The position numbers and the translations under genes were made by a program. Positions 1 to 10,800 of a stretch of 64,000 bases of DNA are shown here, piece by piece. Positions within the stretch are counted from its first letter, which is position 1. Every line of letters starts with the position of its first letter. The stretch comes from Colwellia psychrerythraea (GTDB lineage: Bacteria; Pseudomonadota; Gammaproteobacteria; Enterobacterales; Alteromonadaceae), in assembly GCF_000764185.1 (NCBI RefSeq), contig NZ_JQEC01000057.1, positions 1-64,000 on the forward strand. The letters run 5' to 3'. A model generated the notes under the pieces. The model did no database searches. It had not been told where the DNA came from and worked only from the letters and a program-made list of their open reading frames with translations.

Positions 1-1
1 G

Positions 2-1396
2 GCACAATACTTCTCAGGTAATCAGTTGATTGTTGGTAGTAAGCCGATAGCACAAGCTTATTCAGGTCACCAATTCGGTCACTTTAATCCTCAGCTTGGT
101 GATGGTCGTGCGCATTTATTAGGTGACATTACGGATAAACAAGGCCAGTCTTGGGATGTTCAATTAAAAGGCTCTGGTACTAGCTTCTTTTCTCGTCAAG
201 GTGATGGTCGCTGTGCGCTAGGTCCAGCGCTGCGTGAATATATGATGAGTGAAGCTATGTTCGCCCTAGGTGTACCAACTACTCGTTGTTTAGCTGTTGT
301 TGCTACAGGAGAGGCTGTTTATCGAGAGCGGCCATTACCTGGCGCGGTTGTTACCCGCATTGCCACTAGTCATATTCGTGTTGGTACTTTTCAGTACTTT
401 GCAGCGCGCAAAGATATTGAATCACTTAAAAAGCTGACCAGTTTTGCCATTGAACGTCACTTTCCTCAATTGAAAGCTGCTGGAAGTGAAGCGCTTTCCG
501 GCGAGCAAGTAGTTAACTTTTTTGCTGGAGTACTGAACAAACAAGTTCCTTTAGTTGTGTCATGGCTGCGAGTTGGTTTTATCCATGGGGTAATGAATAC
601 TGATAATACCGCCATATCAGGTGAAACCATTGATTACGGTCCGTGCGCTATGATGAATCATTATCATAGTGATACAGTCTTTAGTTCAATTGATCGAAAT
701 GCGCGTTATGCTTTTGGTAATCAAAGTAAAATAATACAATGGAATATGGCGCGACTGGCTGATTGTTTATTACCACTCGTTGATGAAGATGAAGACATTG
801 CTTTAATCAAAATCACACCCTTGTTACAGCAATTTGCTGATGACTTGCAGTATCGTTATTTTGAAATGATGGTTAATAAGTTGGGCATTGCGGAATTAGC
901 CGAGGGTGATATTGAATTGGTCAATGATTTACTAGGGATCATGACAAAAATGAAACTAGATTATACCCAATCTTTTGTCAGCTTAGCAGCTAACTTAAAT
1001 CAAGCTGAGGTGGATAACGTCCTTGCCATGAAAGCTGCTCAACAAAGTGATGGTGAAAGCAAGAAATCAAGCAGTGAAACAGTAAATGAAATAGGTAATG
1101 ATCAAGAACAGTGGCAGCAATGGCTCAGCCGTTGGTATGTAAGAATTGCTGCAGATGTTAGTGGTGCTAAAGATTTAATGGCAAAAAATAACCCGTTAGT
1201 TATTCCAAGAAATCATCATGTTGAAGCTATTTTAGCATCGAGCCAAACTTCTTACCTAGAAAGTGGTGATTTATCCGATTTACAAGAGTTTTTAACCGTA
1301 ATTCAACAACCTTATCAGCAATTAACGACAACTCATGCTTATCAAGATGCACCGAGTGATGGCGATGAAAGTTACCATACTTTCTGCGGCACCTAA
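2..1396 (+). CDS. selO: Protein adenylyltransferase SelO, 5' end cut by the window edge
   Basis: SelO (YdiU/UPF0061) is a pseudokinase-fold enzyme that transfers AMP from ATP to Ser/Thr/Tyr of proteins, linked to redox homeostasis. The open frame runs to the window edge, so the true start lies upstream; full-length members have about 480-500 residues and roughly 465 are visible. Recognisable motifs are GSGTSFFSRQGDGRCALGP in the nucleotide-binding region, HGVMNTDN and the following IDYGP (the catalytic Asn and Asp regions of the family), and the C-terminal FCGT with its conserved Cys. An insertion rich in Ser, Lys and Glu lies around 1040-1100. Assignment is firm; only the N terminus is unseen. 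Confidence 0.93.
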   Translation, partial: AQYFSGNQLIVGSKPIAQAYSGHQFGHFNPQLGDGRAHLLGDITDKQGQSWDVQLKGSGTSFFSRQGDGRCALGPALREYMMSEAMFALGVPTTRCLAVVATGEAVYRERPLPGAVVTRIATSHIRVGTFQYFAARKDIESLKKLTSFAIERHFPQLKAAGSEALSGEQVVNFFAGVLNKQVPLVVSWLRVGFIHGVMNTDNTAISGETIDYGPCAMMNHYHSDTVFSSIDRNARYAFGNQSKIIQWNMARLADCLLPLVDEDEDIALIKITPLLQQFADDLQYRYFEMMVNKLGIAELAEGDIELVNDLLGIMTKMKLDYTQSFVSLAANLNQAEVDNVLAMKAAQQSDGESKKSSSETVNEIGNDQEQWQQWLSRWYVRIAADVSGAKDLMAKNNPLVIPRNHHVEAILASSQTSYLESGDLSDLQEFLTVIQQPYQQLTTTHAYQDAPSDGDESYHTFCGT

Positions 1397-1480
1397 GTTT
1401 TGATAGGGCAGTAGTTCGGTTAGGAAAAAAGCTTTGTTAACACTAATACTTTAGCCAAGCCGCTTGAGTCGCTGGTTAGG

Positions 1481-2308
1481 TTACAAGCCTAATAGTTGTT
1501 TTAACTTATCAGCACCAGCACGACTGGTGCTGAGTTCTGTTTTATTTTCATCATTCATAATCACCATTAACTTGCCATTAAACCAACGTTGGATCTCTTT
1601 AATTTTATCAATATTAATTAAATAACTTCGATGGATACGAACAAAGTCTGCGGGCGCCAATGATTGCTCTAAAAAATCGAGTTTCTCCGATAGGTAATGA
1701 TTTTCCTTACCATCCCAAGCTAAGCAATTACCTTGAGCAGATTTGATAAAAAGTAAGTCGCTTGGTGATAATATGGTCATGCGTTCGCCGTTTTTACTAA
1801 CTAAGCGTTTAATAGGCGCAACATCATTGAGTTGATAATTTGGTGTTTGTTGTGCTGGTTGACCCTGTTGAGAGTCTTCGGCAGGTAAGTTAGCCAAAAA
1901 CTGTTTTTTAGCCTTATCAATAGCATCTTTTAATCGCCCCAATGGGAAGGGTTTTAACAGATAATCAGTGGAGGATTGTTCAAATGCTTGTATGGCAAAT
2001 TGATCATAAGCGGTAGTGAAAATGATCAGCGGTTTATAATCAAGTAAACTTAATAACTCCATGCCACTAATTTCAGGCATTTGGATATCAAGTAATACTA
2101 AATCTGGCTCAAGTTCATTTATAAGCTTAACAGCCTCTTTACCTGTGGTGGCAAAACCAAGCACTTCAATATCTGTAATAAGACTTAACTGATGGGCGAG
2201 TTTATCTCTGGCTGGTTTTTCATCGTCAGCAAAAATAATGCGTATTTTATCTGGCATATCTTTAATCGCCTTGTCTTTTAAATTATTAGTTACCAGTAAG
2301 TTACTCAT
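1481..2308 (-). CDS. LytTR-family response regulator
   Basis: DNA-binding response regulator of the LytR/AlgR type. A receiver domain covers residues about 20-135, with the acidic pair in FADDE, the phosphoacceptor Asp at about residue 74 (LVLLDIQMP) and the conserved Lys in LLKPF. A LytTR DNA-binding domain covers about 168-272 (FVRIHRSYLINID). The start codon overlaps the stop of the upstream histidine kinase gene (ATGA-type coupling), so the two are co-translated. A second Met at residue 18 (2257), directly before the receiver domain, is an alternative start. The stimulus and targets cannot be read from the sequence; the pair resembles YpdA/YpdB and BtsS/BtsR in build. Confidence 0.92.
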   Translation of the reverse strand: MSNLLVTNNLKDKAIKDMPDKIRIIFADDEKPARDKLAHQLSLITDIEVLGFATTGKEAVKLINELEPDLVLLDIQMPEISGMELLSLLDYKPLIIFTTAYDQFAIQAFEQSSTDYLLKPFPLGRLKDAIDKAKKQFLANLPAEDSQQGQPAQQTPNYQLNDVAPIKRLVSKNGERMTILSPSDLLFIKSAQGNCLAWDGKENHYLSEKLDFLEQSLAPADFVRIHRSYLINIDKIKEIQRWFNGKLMVIMNDENKTELSTSRAGADKLKQLLGL

Positions 2309-3327
2309 AGAGCCATTTCCACCATTACAGTGGCACCAGTATTACTTGTAGAAGTCATGTCACTTGAGACATTAGTTAAACTGACCTTACCGTGGGCGAG
2401 TTGTTGCATGCGTTGTTGCAAGTTTTTCATACCAACACCCTTGCCGTAGCCTTTGACTAATACTTCTTCACTAAACCCAGAGCCGTTATCGCTGATTGAT
2501 ATTCTTATAATATCATCTTTATGTTTAGCAATTTTTTCTACTTTAATGGTGATGGTCAGCTGGGTTTGCTGAGCATTATGTTTGACTGAATTCTCAACAA
2601 TGGGTTGTAAAATAAGTGGCGGTACTTGTGCATTGAGCAAATCAGCTGGAATATCTAAGTTAACTGTAAGGCGGTCACCAAAGCGTGCTTTTTCTATCTT
2701 TAAATATTTGTCGATTATCGCTATTTCTTGTTGCAGGGAAACACTATTCGCTTCGCCAGTATCTAATGAATAACGAAGAATATCGGCTAATTCATGTAAA
2801 ACTTCATCAGCTAAGTTGGGGTTTGAATGTATATAAGCTGAAATCGTATTTAAGCTATTGAACATAAAATGCGGATTTAATTGATACCTTAAGGTTTGCA
2901 GTTGCGCTTGTTTTCTCGCCTGTTTTTCCTGTGATATTTTACCTTTACTCTCAATATAGCGGGTAATAAAATAAATAGGTACTCCCCAGGTAAAACCACC
3001 AAAGAAGACAAAGTTGCCCATAGAAGGATAACCATCAAAAGTAAAAAGTAGTAGCTGGTTGGTTATGCTCAGACCCAATGACATTGACAACACAGCAATG
3101 AAGCATTCGAGAAAAACACTGTGAAAGCCCCTCGACCTTATTGATAAGATTATAAAAGCTGCCAGCCAAGCAGGTAACCAATAAAAGCAAATGAACCATA
3201 TCGCAGTCGCTAACAGTGTATCTAATGAGATAGAGGTAACACCAAACATTATCAAACCAGCTGTAAAAGTTAGATCAACCAGAAGTAAGATAAAAAAGCT
3301 ATATTTGAAAAAGGGTTGTTGTAACAT
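2305..3327 (-). CDS. LytS-type sensor histidine kinase
   Basis: Membrane histidine kinase of the His_kinase (PF06580) class. The N-terminal 125 residues are hydrophobic, with about four to five membrane spans and no obvious periplasmic sensor domain. Then follow the phosphoacceptor box LNPHFMFNSLN (His at about 153), a conserved Asn in VENSVKHN, and a Gly-rich ATP lid (SDNGSGF, GVGMKNLQQR). It should phosphorylate the LytTR regulator encoded by the overlapping downstream gene. Ligand unknown; a sensor made only of membrane spans is typical of this group. Confidence 0.92.
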   Translation of the reverse strand: MLQQPFFKYSFFILLLVDLTFTAGLIMFGVTSISLDTLLATAIWFICFYWLPAWLAAFIILSIRSRGFHSVFLECFIAVLSMSLGLSITNQLLLFTFDGYPSMGNFVFFGGFTWGVPIYFITRYIESKGKISQEKQARKQAQLQTLRYQLNPHFMFNSLNTISAYIHSNPNLADEVLHELADILRYSLDTGEANSVSLQQEIAIIDKYLKIEKARFGDRLTVNLDIPADLLNAQVPPLILQPIVENSVKHNAQQTQLTITIKVEKIAKHKDDIIRISISDNGSGFSEEVLVKGYGKGVGMKNLQQRMQQLAHGKVSLTNVSSDMTSTSNTGATVMVEMAL

Positions 3328-3470
3328 GAAGTGCTCTATTTTGTATATTTAATGATGAAAAGTTAGTGATGATAGTTATCGATAATAATTGAATAACAGT
3401 AATAAAAGATACCTAAAGAATTGATTTAGATATCTTTCTATCCTCTTATAACTATTGTTAGCTTAGCAAA

Positions 3471-5351
3471 TTAAAAATAACTAATGTTACTTATTTGTAA
3501 GGTGTTTTTGTTGCTCGCTAATTGCTGCCCTGGCATAGTGCGCCATACTAAACTCAAACCCGCTAAGCTTTTTGCCGACCAATCTTTCTGGCTACCAAAG
3601 CCAAATTGCTGCAACTGAGCAAAGGGTACCTTCACTGTTGTCCAAGTCTCACTTGGCTGTAGGGTGGCAGAAAAATGGTCCCAGTCTTGTACTTCGTTAT
3701 GATAAACAGAAATGCCAAACGGAACTTTAGATCCTTGGTAAGTTATTTTCACTCCCTTATATTGAGACGCGTCAACGGGGGTCTCAAACATAACCTGCAT
3801 ACCAGCCCATGCACCAAAACCACCAGGTTTTCCTAATAAGGTATCAACTGACAGCATATCATCTTGCTGCGCTAATTTTGACGTTGATTGTCCACCCATC
3901 ATGGTATCGCTAATCGCTTGCCACTTAATTTCACTATCAAAGTTATCAATGATTTCTTTAGCTGTGGTAGCAATAATTGCTGCGGCGTTACATTCTTCGC
4001 CAAGCAGGGCTATCTTTTTGTTTTGAGCAATTAGGCCTTTTCTATCGACCTTATTACCTGATTTATACACCGCTTGGATATTACTTACCTGGCTGATGTC
4101 ATTTAGCGGGTTCTGTGTTAGTAAAATAAAACTTGCTTGAAATCCTACTTTTAATTGGCCTAGCTCTGGTGCATTAATTATTTTTGCCGCATCGATTGTC
4201 GCCGCGTTTATTACTTGTGCGTTTGTTAAACCTGACTTGCTCAGCGCCTGCAGTTCATTATGCAAACCGCTGCCATGTAAAGTATAAGGATTGCCTGCAT
4301 CAGATCCCGTACCAATGGTAATACCGGCTTGGGCAACAAGAGTAATATTCTGGTATGCCAATTGTCTTTTTTGCCAAGCAATATTTTTCCATTTTGATGG
4401 CTCAGGCACTTTATCAAATAAGCAGTGTTGAAGTTTATCGGGTACTGTCGCCAATAAGGCTGTGTTGCTACTAATTTGCTGGGTCTCATGCTCAGCGCTG
4501 TGATTTTGATACACTGCCAACGTTGGTATGTAAGCGACATTATGTTTAATCATAAGCGCGATAAATTCATCGTCTACTGCCTCAGTATTTATACCGTGAG
4601 CCAATGCTGTAGCACCTGCTTTAATGGCTCTTTTACCATCGACTAAGGTAGAGACGTGCACAAAGTATGGTAACCCTGCTGCTTTTGAGCGTTTGCCTAT
4701 TTCTGTTAATTGACTATCAGTTAATGAGTCGCCATGACCACCAAAGGTTTCAATAACCGCTTTGGTTAAATGAGGTTTGCGGGCCATATGTTGTTGCCAT
4801 AAATCTTCTATAGCGTCATCACTGGTTACTTCCAGTGCGCTGCCGCCAAACTGTGTACCATGTCCACCCGGATTGGTAAATAATACCCCGGCATAAAATA
4901 AGTTTGGTGAGGTTTTATAGCTGGTTAAGTGTTTTGCCTCGTTAAGGGTAATATCGAAGGAAAATAAATCGACAATACTGGTGACACCTAAATATAAGTT
5001 CGAATTAAAATGAGCGTCCACCGGTAAGTATTGAAAGTCTTTACCGTAGTTACTACCAGATGAACCAAGGTGAACATGTAAATCAATTAACCCCGGTAGG
5101 GCGAAGCTATTATGAGCATCAACAACCTTATCAGCGGCTTTGACTGTCGTTTGCCTTTTTGTGGTATTAGTTGTTATTTCAACAATCTTGCCATCCTCAA
5201 TATACAGAGTACTTGGCTGGCTAAAAGTACTTTGTTCGGCTTGATACAAGCGAACATTGTCTATACGTAAATCTATGGCTTGGACACTTAGGCTACTTAT
5301 GCAGCTAAGGCCAGCAAATAGACTCGTTATTGTTCGTGATAACTTTCTCAT
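3471..5351 (-). CDS. Exported amidohydrolase fused to a CIA30-like domain
   Basis: Secreted or periplasmic metal-dependent amidohydrolase (imidazolonepropionase-like). Residues 1-25 look like a signal peptide ending at VQA. The catalytic domain (about 28-450) shows the metal-binding HVH motif at residues 92-94 (GLIDLHVHLG), a later FVHVST His, AHGIN and the Asp in GTGSDAGNP. From about residue 465 to 626 there is a second module with the SDTMMGGQS and WDHFSATL pattern of the CIA30/NDUFAF1-like (PF08547) beta-sandwich family. The substrate is not evident. Both domains are intact in one frame, so the fusion is probably real. Confidence 0.85.
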   Translation of the reverse strand: MRKLSRTITSLFAGLSCISSLSVQAIDLRIDNVRLYQAEQSTFSQPSTLYIEDGKIVEITTNTTKRQTTVKAADKVVDAHNSFALPGLIDLHVHLGSSGSNYGKDFQYLPVDAHFNSNLYLGVTSIVDLFSFDITLNEAKHLTSYKTSPNLFYAGVLFTNPGGHGTQFGGSALEVTSDDAIEDLWQQHMARKPHLTKAVIETFGGHGDSLTDSQLTEIGKRSKAAGLPYFVHVSTLVDGKRAIKAGATALAHGINTEAVDDEFIALMIKHNVAYIPTLAVYQNHSAEHETQQISSNTALLATVPDKLQHCLFDKVPEPSKWKNIAWQKRQLAYQNITLVAQAGITIGTGSDAGNPYTLHGSGLHNELQALSKSGLTNAQVINAATIDAAKIINAPELGQLKVGFQASFILLTQNPLNDISQVSNIQAVYKSGNKVDRKGLIAQNKKIALLGEECNAAAIIATTAKEIIDNFDSEIKWQAISDTMMGGQSTSKLAQQDDMLSVDTLLGKPGGFGAWAGMQVMFETPVDASQYKGVKITYQGSKVPFGISVYHNEVQDWDHFSATLQPSETWTTVKVPFAQLQQFGFGSQKDWSAKSLAGLSLVWRTMPGQQLASNKNTLQISNISYF

Positions 5352-5592
5352 TGGTTAATCCCTTATGTTTTGTTAATTATTATGTGTTATATGTGCAATT
5401 TTATATGTTTAATCATTGTGACACTTGTCTGTTGATGGGATAAATTTAGCGAATTAGAGAGGGTTTGTCGGTGTACTTTATTTGAACTGACATTATTTGC
5501 CTTTGAATCGACATAAAGCGCTATTTTAATATTTTAAATGGGTAGGTCTGAGTATTCCCTGTAGATGCAAGGTATGATGAACAGATGAATAT

Positions 5593-7644
5593 ATGACTAC
5601 CTTTAATGTGATAATACCCATGAATAACCCAACATTCGGCCAGCAAGCTCAACCAATGACTCAGCAAATCAGGCAAGTGAGAGACTTAACGCCATTACTC
5701 AAAAAAAGCTTTGGTTTTGATGGCTTTCGTCCAGGACAAGAACAAACCATTTCGCAATTATTAAATGGTCAGTCGTCCTTAGCCATTTTTCCAACGGGCT
5801 CAGGTAAATCCTTGTGTTATCAATTAACCGCGTTGCATTTACCACATTTAACCTTAGTGGTATCACCATTATTAGCCTTAATGAAAGATCAATTGGCTTT
5901 TCTTGCTAGCAAAGGCATAAAAGCCGCTAGCATTGATTCGACCTTAAAAGGCAATGAAGCGCAAACCGTGATGGCAAGTGTTCGTGATGGTGATATTAAA
6001 GTCTTGATGGTGTCAGTAGAACGTTTCAAAAATGAAAGGTTCCGACAATTTATAGAATCTGTGCCTGTGTCTATGTTAGTGGTTGATGAAGCACATTGTA
6101 TCTCTGAGTGGGGTCATAACTTTAGACCCGATTATTTAAAACTACCGAGTTACTGCCAAGCGTTAAAAATTCCCTTGGTATTATTACTTACCGCTACGGC
6201 TACGCGTAAAGTAAAAATGGACATGGCCGCTAAGTTTGCTATTCGAGACGAACATATTGTGCAAACGGGCTTTTATCGGTCAAATCTTGATTTAACTGTC
6301 TTGCCTGTAGCTGAATCAAATAAGAATAAACAACTCGAGCAAGTTATTAACGCTCATCAAGGCGCAGGCATTGTTTATGTTACCTTGCAACATAGTGCTG
6401 AAAAGGTTGCACAATATTTATCGCAACAAGGCATTAATGCCTGTGCTTATCATGCGGGTTTTGATAGTGATACTCGCAGTCAGATTCAACAAGACTTTAT
6501 GGCGGGGAAAATTCAAGTGATTGTCGCAACTATCGCCTTTGGTATGGGCATAGACAAAAGTGATATCCGCTTTGTTATTCATTATGATCTGCCAAAATCC
6601 ATTGAAAATTACAGCCAAGAAATAGGACGGGCAGGGCGAGATGGACAGCCATCAAATTGTTTTACTTTAGCAAACCTTGATGGTTTAAATACCGTGGAAA
6701 ACTTTGTTTATGGTGATACCCCAGAATATGCTGGCATCGAAATGATGCTAAATGCTATCAAAGATGAAGTGGTCAGTAATTCCTATGATAGCAAGTGGGA
6801 GTTGCAGATTTTGCAATTATCGAATGCTGTCAACATCAAACAATTACCACTGAAAACTTTATTGGTACAGTTAGAATTAGCTGGCGTTATTGAACCCTTA
6901 TATGCCTATTTTGCTGACTTTAAAATTAAATTATTAAAGCCAAAAGATGAAATAATCAATAGTTTTAATGAGCAACGCAAAGATTTTCTCCAGCGTATTT
7001 TTAATGCTACCGAGTTTAAAAAAATCTGGGGTAGTTTAAATTTTGATACCTTATTACAAGATAAAGGTATCGAGCGAAATAGGGTTATTGCTGCGCTGGA
7101 ATATTTGCAAGAGCAGCAACTTATAGTACTTGAAACTAAAGGCATGACTGAGGTGTTTAAGATAAATATTAATGAGTTAGCAGACCCTAGCTTGTGCCAA
7201 ACCTTAAGTGATTACTTTAAAGAAAATGAAGAAAAAGAAATAAAACGTATTGCTACCTTAGTACGTTTTTTTCAACTAAGCAGCTGTTTAACGGCTAACT
7301 TAGCTAAGTACTTTGATGACCAAGACTTTACTCAAGATGTTGTCAATTATCAATGTGGACATTGCAGTGTTTGTCGTGGACAAGTCGCAGTGCTAGAGCA
7401 CTCTCAGGCGAAAATACCATGGCCAAGTGATGAAGTGATAAAACAGGGGATGACTGAGTTAGCCGAGCGACTTTCGGGTAAGATTAACCAGCCTTTATCT
7501 CTTGAGAGTTACAGCCGATTTTTTGCTGGCATGACAGTGCCATTATTTGGCCGTAATAAAGTCAGGCAATTATCAGGGTTCGGAAGTTGTGAGCAGCAAC
7601 GATATCAAGCTATCCGTGAAAAGCTGACAAGTTTAGGTTATTAA
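5593..7644 (+). CDS. RecQ-type ATP-dependent DNA helicase
   Basis: Superfamily 2 DNA helicase with the RecQ core: motif 0 region FRPGQEQTI, Walker A TGSGKS (about 68-73), DEAH box VVDEAHCISEWGH (about 163-175), and C-terminal helicase motifs FGMGIDKSDIR and QEIGRAGRDG. The C-terminal part ends in a Cys cluster (CGHCSVC, about 612-618) in the position of the RecQ zinc-binding region; no HRDC domain is seen. It differs enough from classical RecQ to be a paralogue rather than the housekeeping gene, so no symbol is given. Start uncertain: Met1, Met10 (5620) and Met22 are all upstream of the conserved core and none has a strong ribosome site. Confidence 0.88.
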   Translation: MTTFNVIIPMNNPTFGQQAQPMTQQIRQVRDLTPLLKKSFGFDGFRPGQEQTISQLLNGQSSLAIFPTGSGKSLCYQLTALHLPHLTLVVSPLLALMKDQLAFLASKGIKAASIDSTLKGNEAQTVMASVRDGDIKVLMVSVERFKNERFRQFIESVPVSMLVVDEAHCISEWGHNFRPDYLKLPSYCQALKIPLVLLLTATATRKVKMDMAAKFAIRDEHIVQTGFYRSNLDLTVLPVAESNKNKQLEQVINAHQGAGIVYVTLQHSAEKVAQYLSQQGINACAYHAGFDSDTRSQIQQDFMAGKIQVIVATIAFGMGIDKSDIRFVIHYDLPKSIENYSQEIGRAGRDGQPSNCFTLANLDGLNTVENFVYGDTPEYAGIEMMLNAIKDEVVSNSYDSKWELQILQLSNAVNIKQLPLKTLLVQLELAGVIEPLYAYFADFKIKLLKPKDEIINSFNEQRKDFLQRIFNATEFKKIWGSLNFDTLLQDKGIERNRVIAALEYLQEQQLIVLETKGMTEVFKININELADPSLCQTLSDYFKENEEKEIKRIATLVRFFQLSSCLTANLAKYFDDQDFTQDVVNYQCGHCSVCRGQVAVLEHSQAKIPWPSDEVIKQGMTELAERLSGKINQPLSLESYSRFFAGMTVPLFGRNKVRQLSGFGSCEQQRYQAIREKLTSLGY

Positions 7645-7678
7645 GTATCGCGAAATAAATTAACTGTAAGTAGAAAAT

Positions 7679-7708
7679 AAAAAAGTGGCTAATAATAGCC
7701 ACTTTTTT
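7679..7708. terminator. Bidirectional Rho-independent terminator
   Basis: Perfect 13-bp inverted repeat (AAAAAAGTGGCTA / TAGCCACTTTTTT) with a 4-nt loop, T-rich on both strands. It sits between the convergent helicase and collagenase genes and can end both transcripts. Confidence 0.85.
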
Positions 7709-7814
7709 ATAACCGTAATTTAACTGTAAATGTTTAACAGAAAATACTATATAGCAAAAAAGCAGCAATGTTTATTAATGTCTAATTAGTTAACATTGCT
7801 ACCATATCAAACGG

Positions 7815-10800
7815 CTACTGTGGTGTTGCACTACAACGGTTGTAGGTACAGATGCCTCTCATTAACCTAACATCGCGTGAATTGATAATACCATCTTTAT
7901 TTAAATCAAATGATATAGGTAATGTTTCACCACGTCGAATCGCTAAAGAAAACGCTCGCATGTCATTTCTGTCAACATCGCCATCGCCATCCATATCGCC
8001 AATTACAGCATCAGGTACATCGACATCAAAAAGCACATTAGTAATTTCATAATCGTTACTAGTATCTTCTTCTGTCATCACAGCGACACCGGCACAATTA
8101 CCACTTTCATCTGTAATAGCGGCACGACGATTACCAAACCATTTCCATGTTGAGGTGCTGTCGTAAGTATCACCTTTGGCTAGCGTGGTAAAACCAAAGC
8201 TCTCACTCAGTTCACCAGTAACATTATCTACACGATAAACTCGCACAGTGTGATCGCTGTTATTAACAAAGGAGAAGTCACTTTCAAAAGGCCCAACCAA
8301 ATGTGGCGCTTTTAACTCACAACTACCAATAACATTTGCAGCAGGGATAACTTCTGGGGTAGCGGCTTTAGCCACCGTAGCTTCATCAACAGTAAAGCTA
8401 CTTACTGCATTATTTAATACACCAATACTTAAGCAATTTAAATTACTGTCAGTAACCATTAAGCGGCGATCACCATACCAAACATCGTTATTATAACTTG
8501 CCCCTGGTGCTAATACACCGTAACCATGAGTAAAGTCATTAGCACCACTGGTGGTGATGATTTCACCGGTAGTATTATCAATTCTAAATAAACGCACTGG
8601 CGTGTCAGAGGTATTGGTAATGGTGAATTCATGAGATTCGTTCATGATTAAATGAGGTTGTGCTAATTCACAGCTACCCATTTGATTTAATTCAGGGATT
8701 TCCTCAACAATAACATCTTTCACTAAATCAGCTTCAATGGTGAAGGTATTATCATTTTCTGCCATTACAGCAACACCTAAACAATTCATGTTGTTATCAC
8801 TTAACATCATGCGATCGCCTACTGTCCAACTAGCTGATGTGTAAGTATCACCATGGTTCAAGGTTTTATAGTTTTTGCCAAAGTTAGCTTCACCCGTTGT
8901 GCTATTTACCCAGAATAGTGAAACTGGCGTATTGGTAGTATTAGTAAAGGTAAAGTTAGTTTTACTGGCATCAAAATAACGTGGATATTGTTGGAGTAAA
9001 TTACAACTGCCGATGGTATCTGCTGCTGGCATTTCTGCAGCAACTGGCGCCACTGCTTCAGAGTTTGCTAGTACAAAAGCTTCAAAGCCTGAATCTGTGC
9101 GCAGTACTACTTCTTTAAGTTTAGCGACATAGGCATTGTTATTGCCTGATTGTAAGGCAGCAACGATAAGGTTTAAATCGTCTTTATGCTGTTCACCTAA
9201 ATAACGCATGGCAAAGTAGCCCCATTGATATAAGTTATCGTATTCATAATCCATAAATACGATGTTATATAAAGGAGGAATCGTTTCACCTTTTAACGTG
9301 TTTAAGGTGCGGGCATGATCTTTACCCATAGCCATATATTCAGCCATACCTTCAGCCCAAGCTACGGAATAATCAAAATCACCAAAAGAACCGGCTTTAA
9401 TATAACGACCGTCAAGGTAATGAGTAAACTCATGTCTTAGGTTATATATTTGATCAATGTACTGGCATGAGCCACCAAGCCAAGAGTCAGGACATTGCAT
9501 GGCAATAAAACGAGCTTGGTTACCTTGAGCTGTTGGTGTGCCTTCTAAATACATGCCGCCGTTATCAGTACTGATACCAAAGAATTCGCCAGCATATTTT
9601 TCATAATCTTCAGGGCTAGCAAAAGCTATTACTTCGATATGTTCATTCAAATCGCCGGTTACGGGAATGCCTGCGGTATCAAAGAAGGCATGAAATTCAC
9701 TTTCTTGAAGTGCCATATCAGCACATGATTGCGCAAGCGTTGCTGGGCTAATTGTAGCTTGTGCACGTATGGTAATGTTATCAGTACAAGCATGATTTAC
9801 CGTTAAAATATCTTCTACTTTAGGTGGCACAATACAGCTACCAAATAATGCATCACCTGCTTCACAACTACGTCCTGCGTTATCTAGGTAGTTTTTAGTC
9901 ACAATAATGCTAGCCGTTTCTTGTGAAATGTCACCAGTGACTTTACCGTGCGCCTCTAAAATAGTGCTATCAAAACGAGCTTTGGCTTCATCGGTAGCAA
10001 TAGTTGAAATTTTGCCCATAGCATTAAACGAATGAGGCATTATCCATTTTCTGTCATCTTCTGTAGACCAGCGCATATCAAGTGAAGTTTCACCTAAAAA
10101 TACAAATGAGCGCATAACAGATAATACATCTAACATTTTCTCGTTATATGTGGCTTTAACTGGTGCATCACCATAATAGGCGGCAGAAGCAATAGCACCC
10201 ATTAATGCCATCGTGGTATCACCACCATTGCTGATAGAGAATGGGTTACTTTGCAATGAATAGTATTGAATAAGGCCTAATAAATGCGGTAACTGATCTT
10301 TATAAAATGCTGCGCCCGAGTAACGCTCAAGGTTTGTTAATGCATAAGCATAACCTTCTTGTATGACACTGCCGGCAGGACTGACAAAATCGGTCATTTG
10401 GGTAACAGCTAATAATGCGGTACTTAAAGCTTGTGCTTCTGAGTCTGTCATCTGCTCAGAATAATATTTATAAGAGGCTAAAAAGTATAATAATTGGTTA
10501 AGATCCGGATCAGCTAAATCATCTGCTCCAGCAAGATAATGAATGGCTTGAGCAACATCTGTGATGGGATCAATTGTAGCGCCGGCAATAACTTTAAAAC
10601 CATTATAGTCTGAGGCTAAAATTTCACTAATGCTAGCGCCATACTGGGCTTTAGAAGTAATAAGTGCTGCAGGAACATCTACGGTAATCTGGCTTGGGTA
10701 AACAATATAATCACCCATAGGTGGTGGTGGCTCTGGAATATCACCACCGCTAATATTAACAATTATACTGGTTTGCTGAATGTTGCCGCCAATGTGAAAG

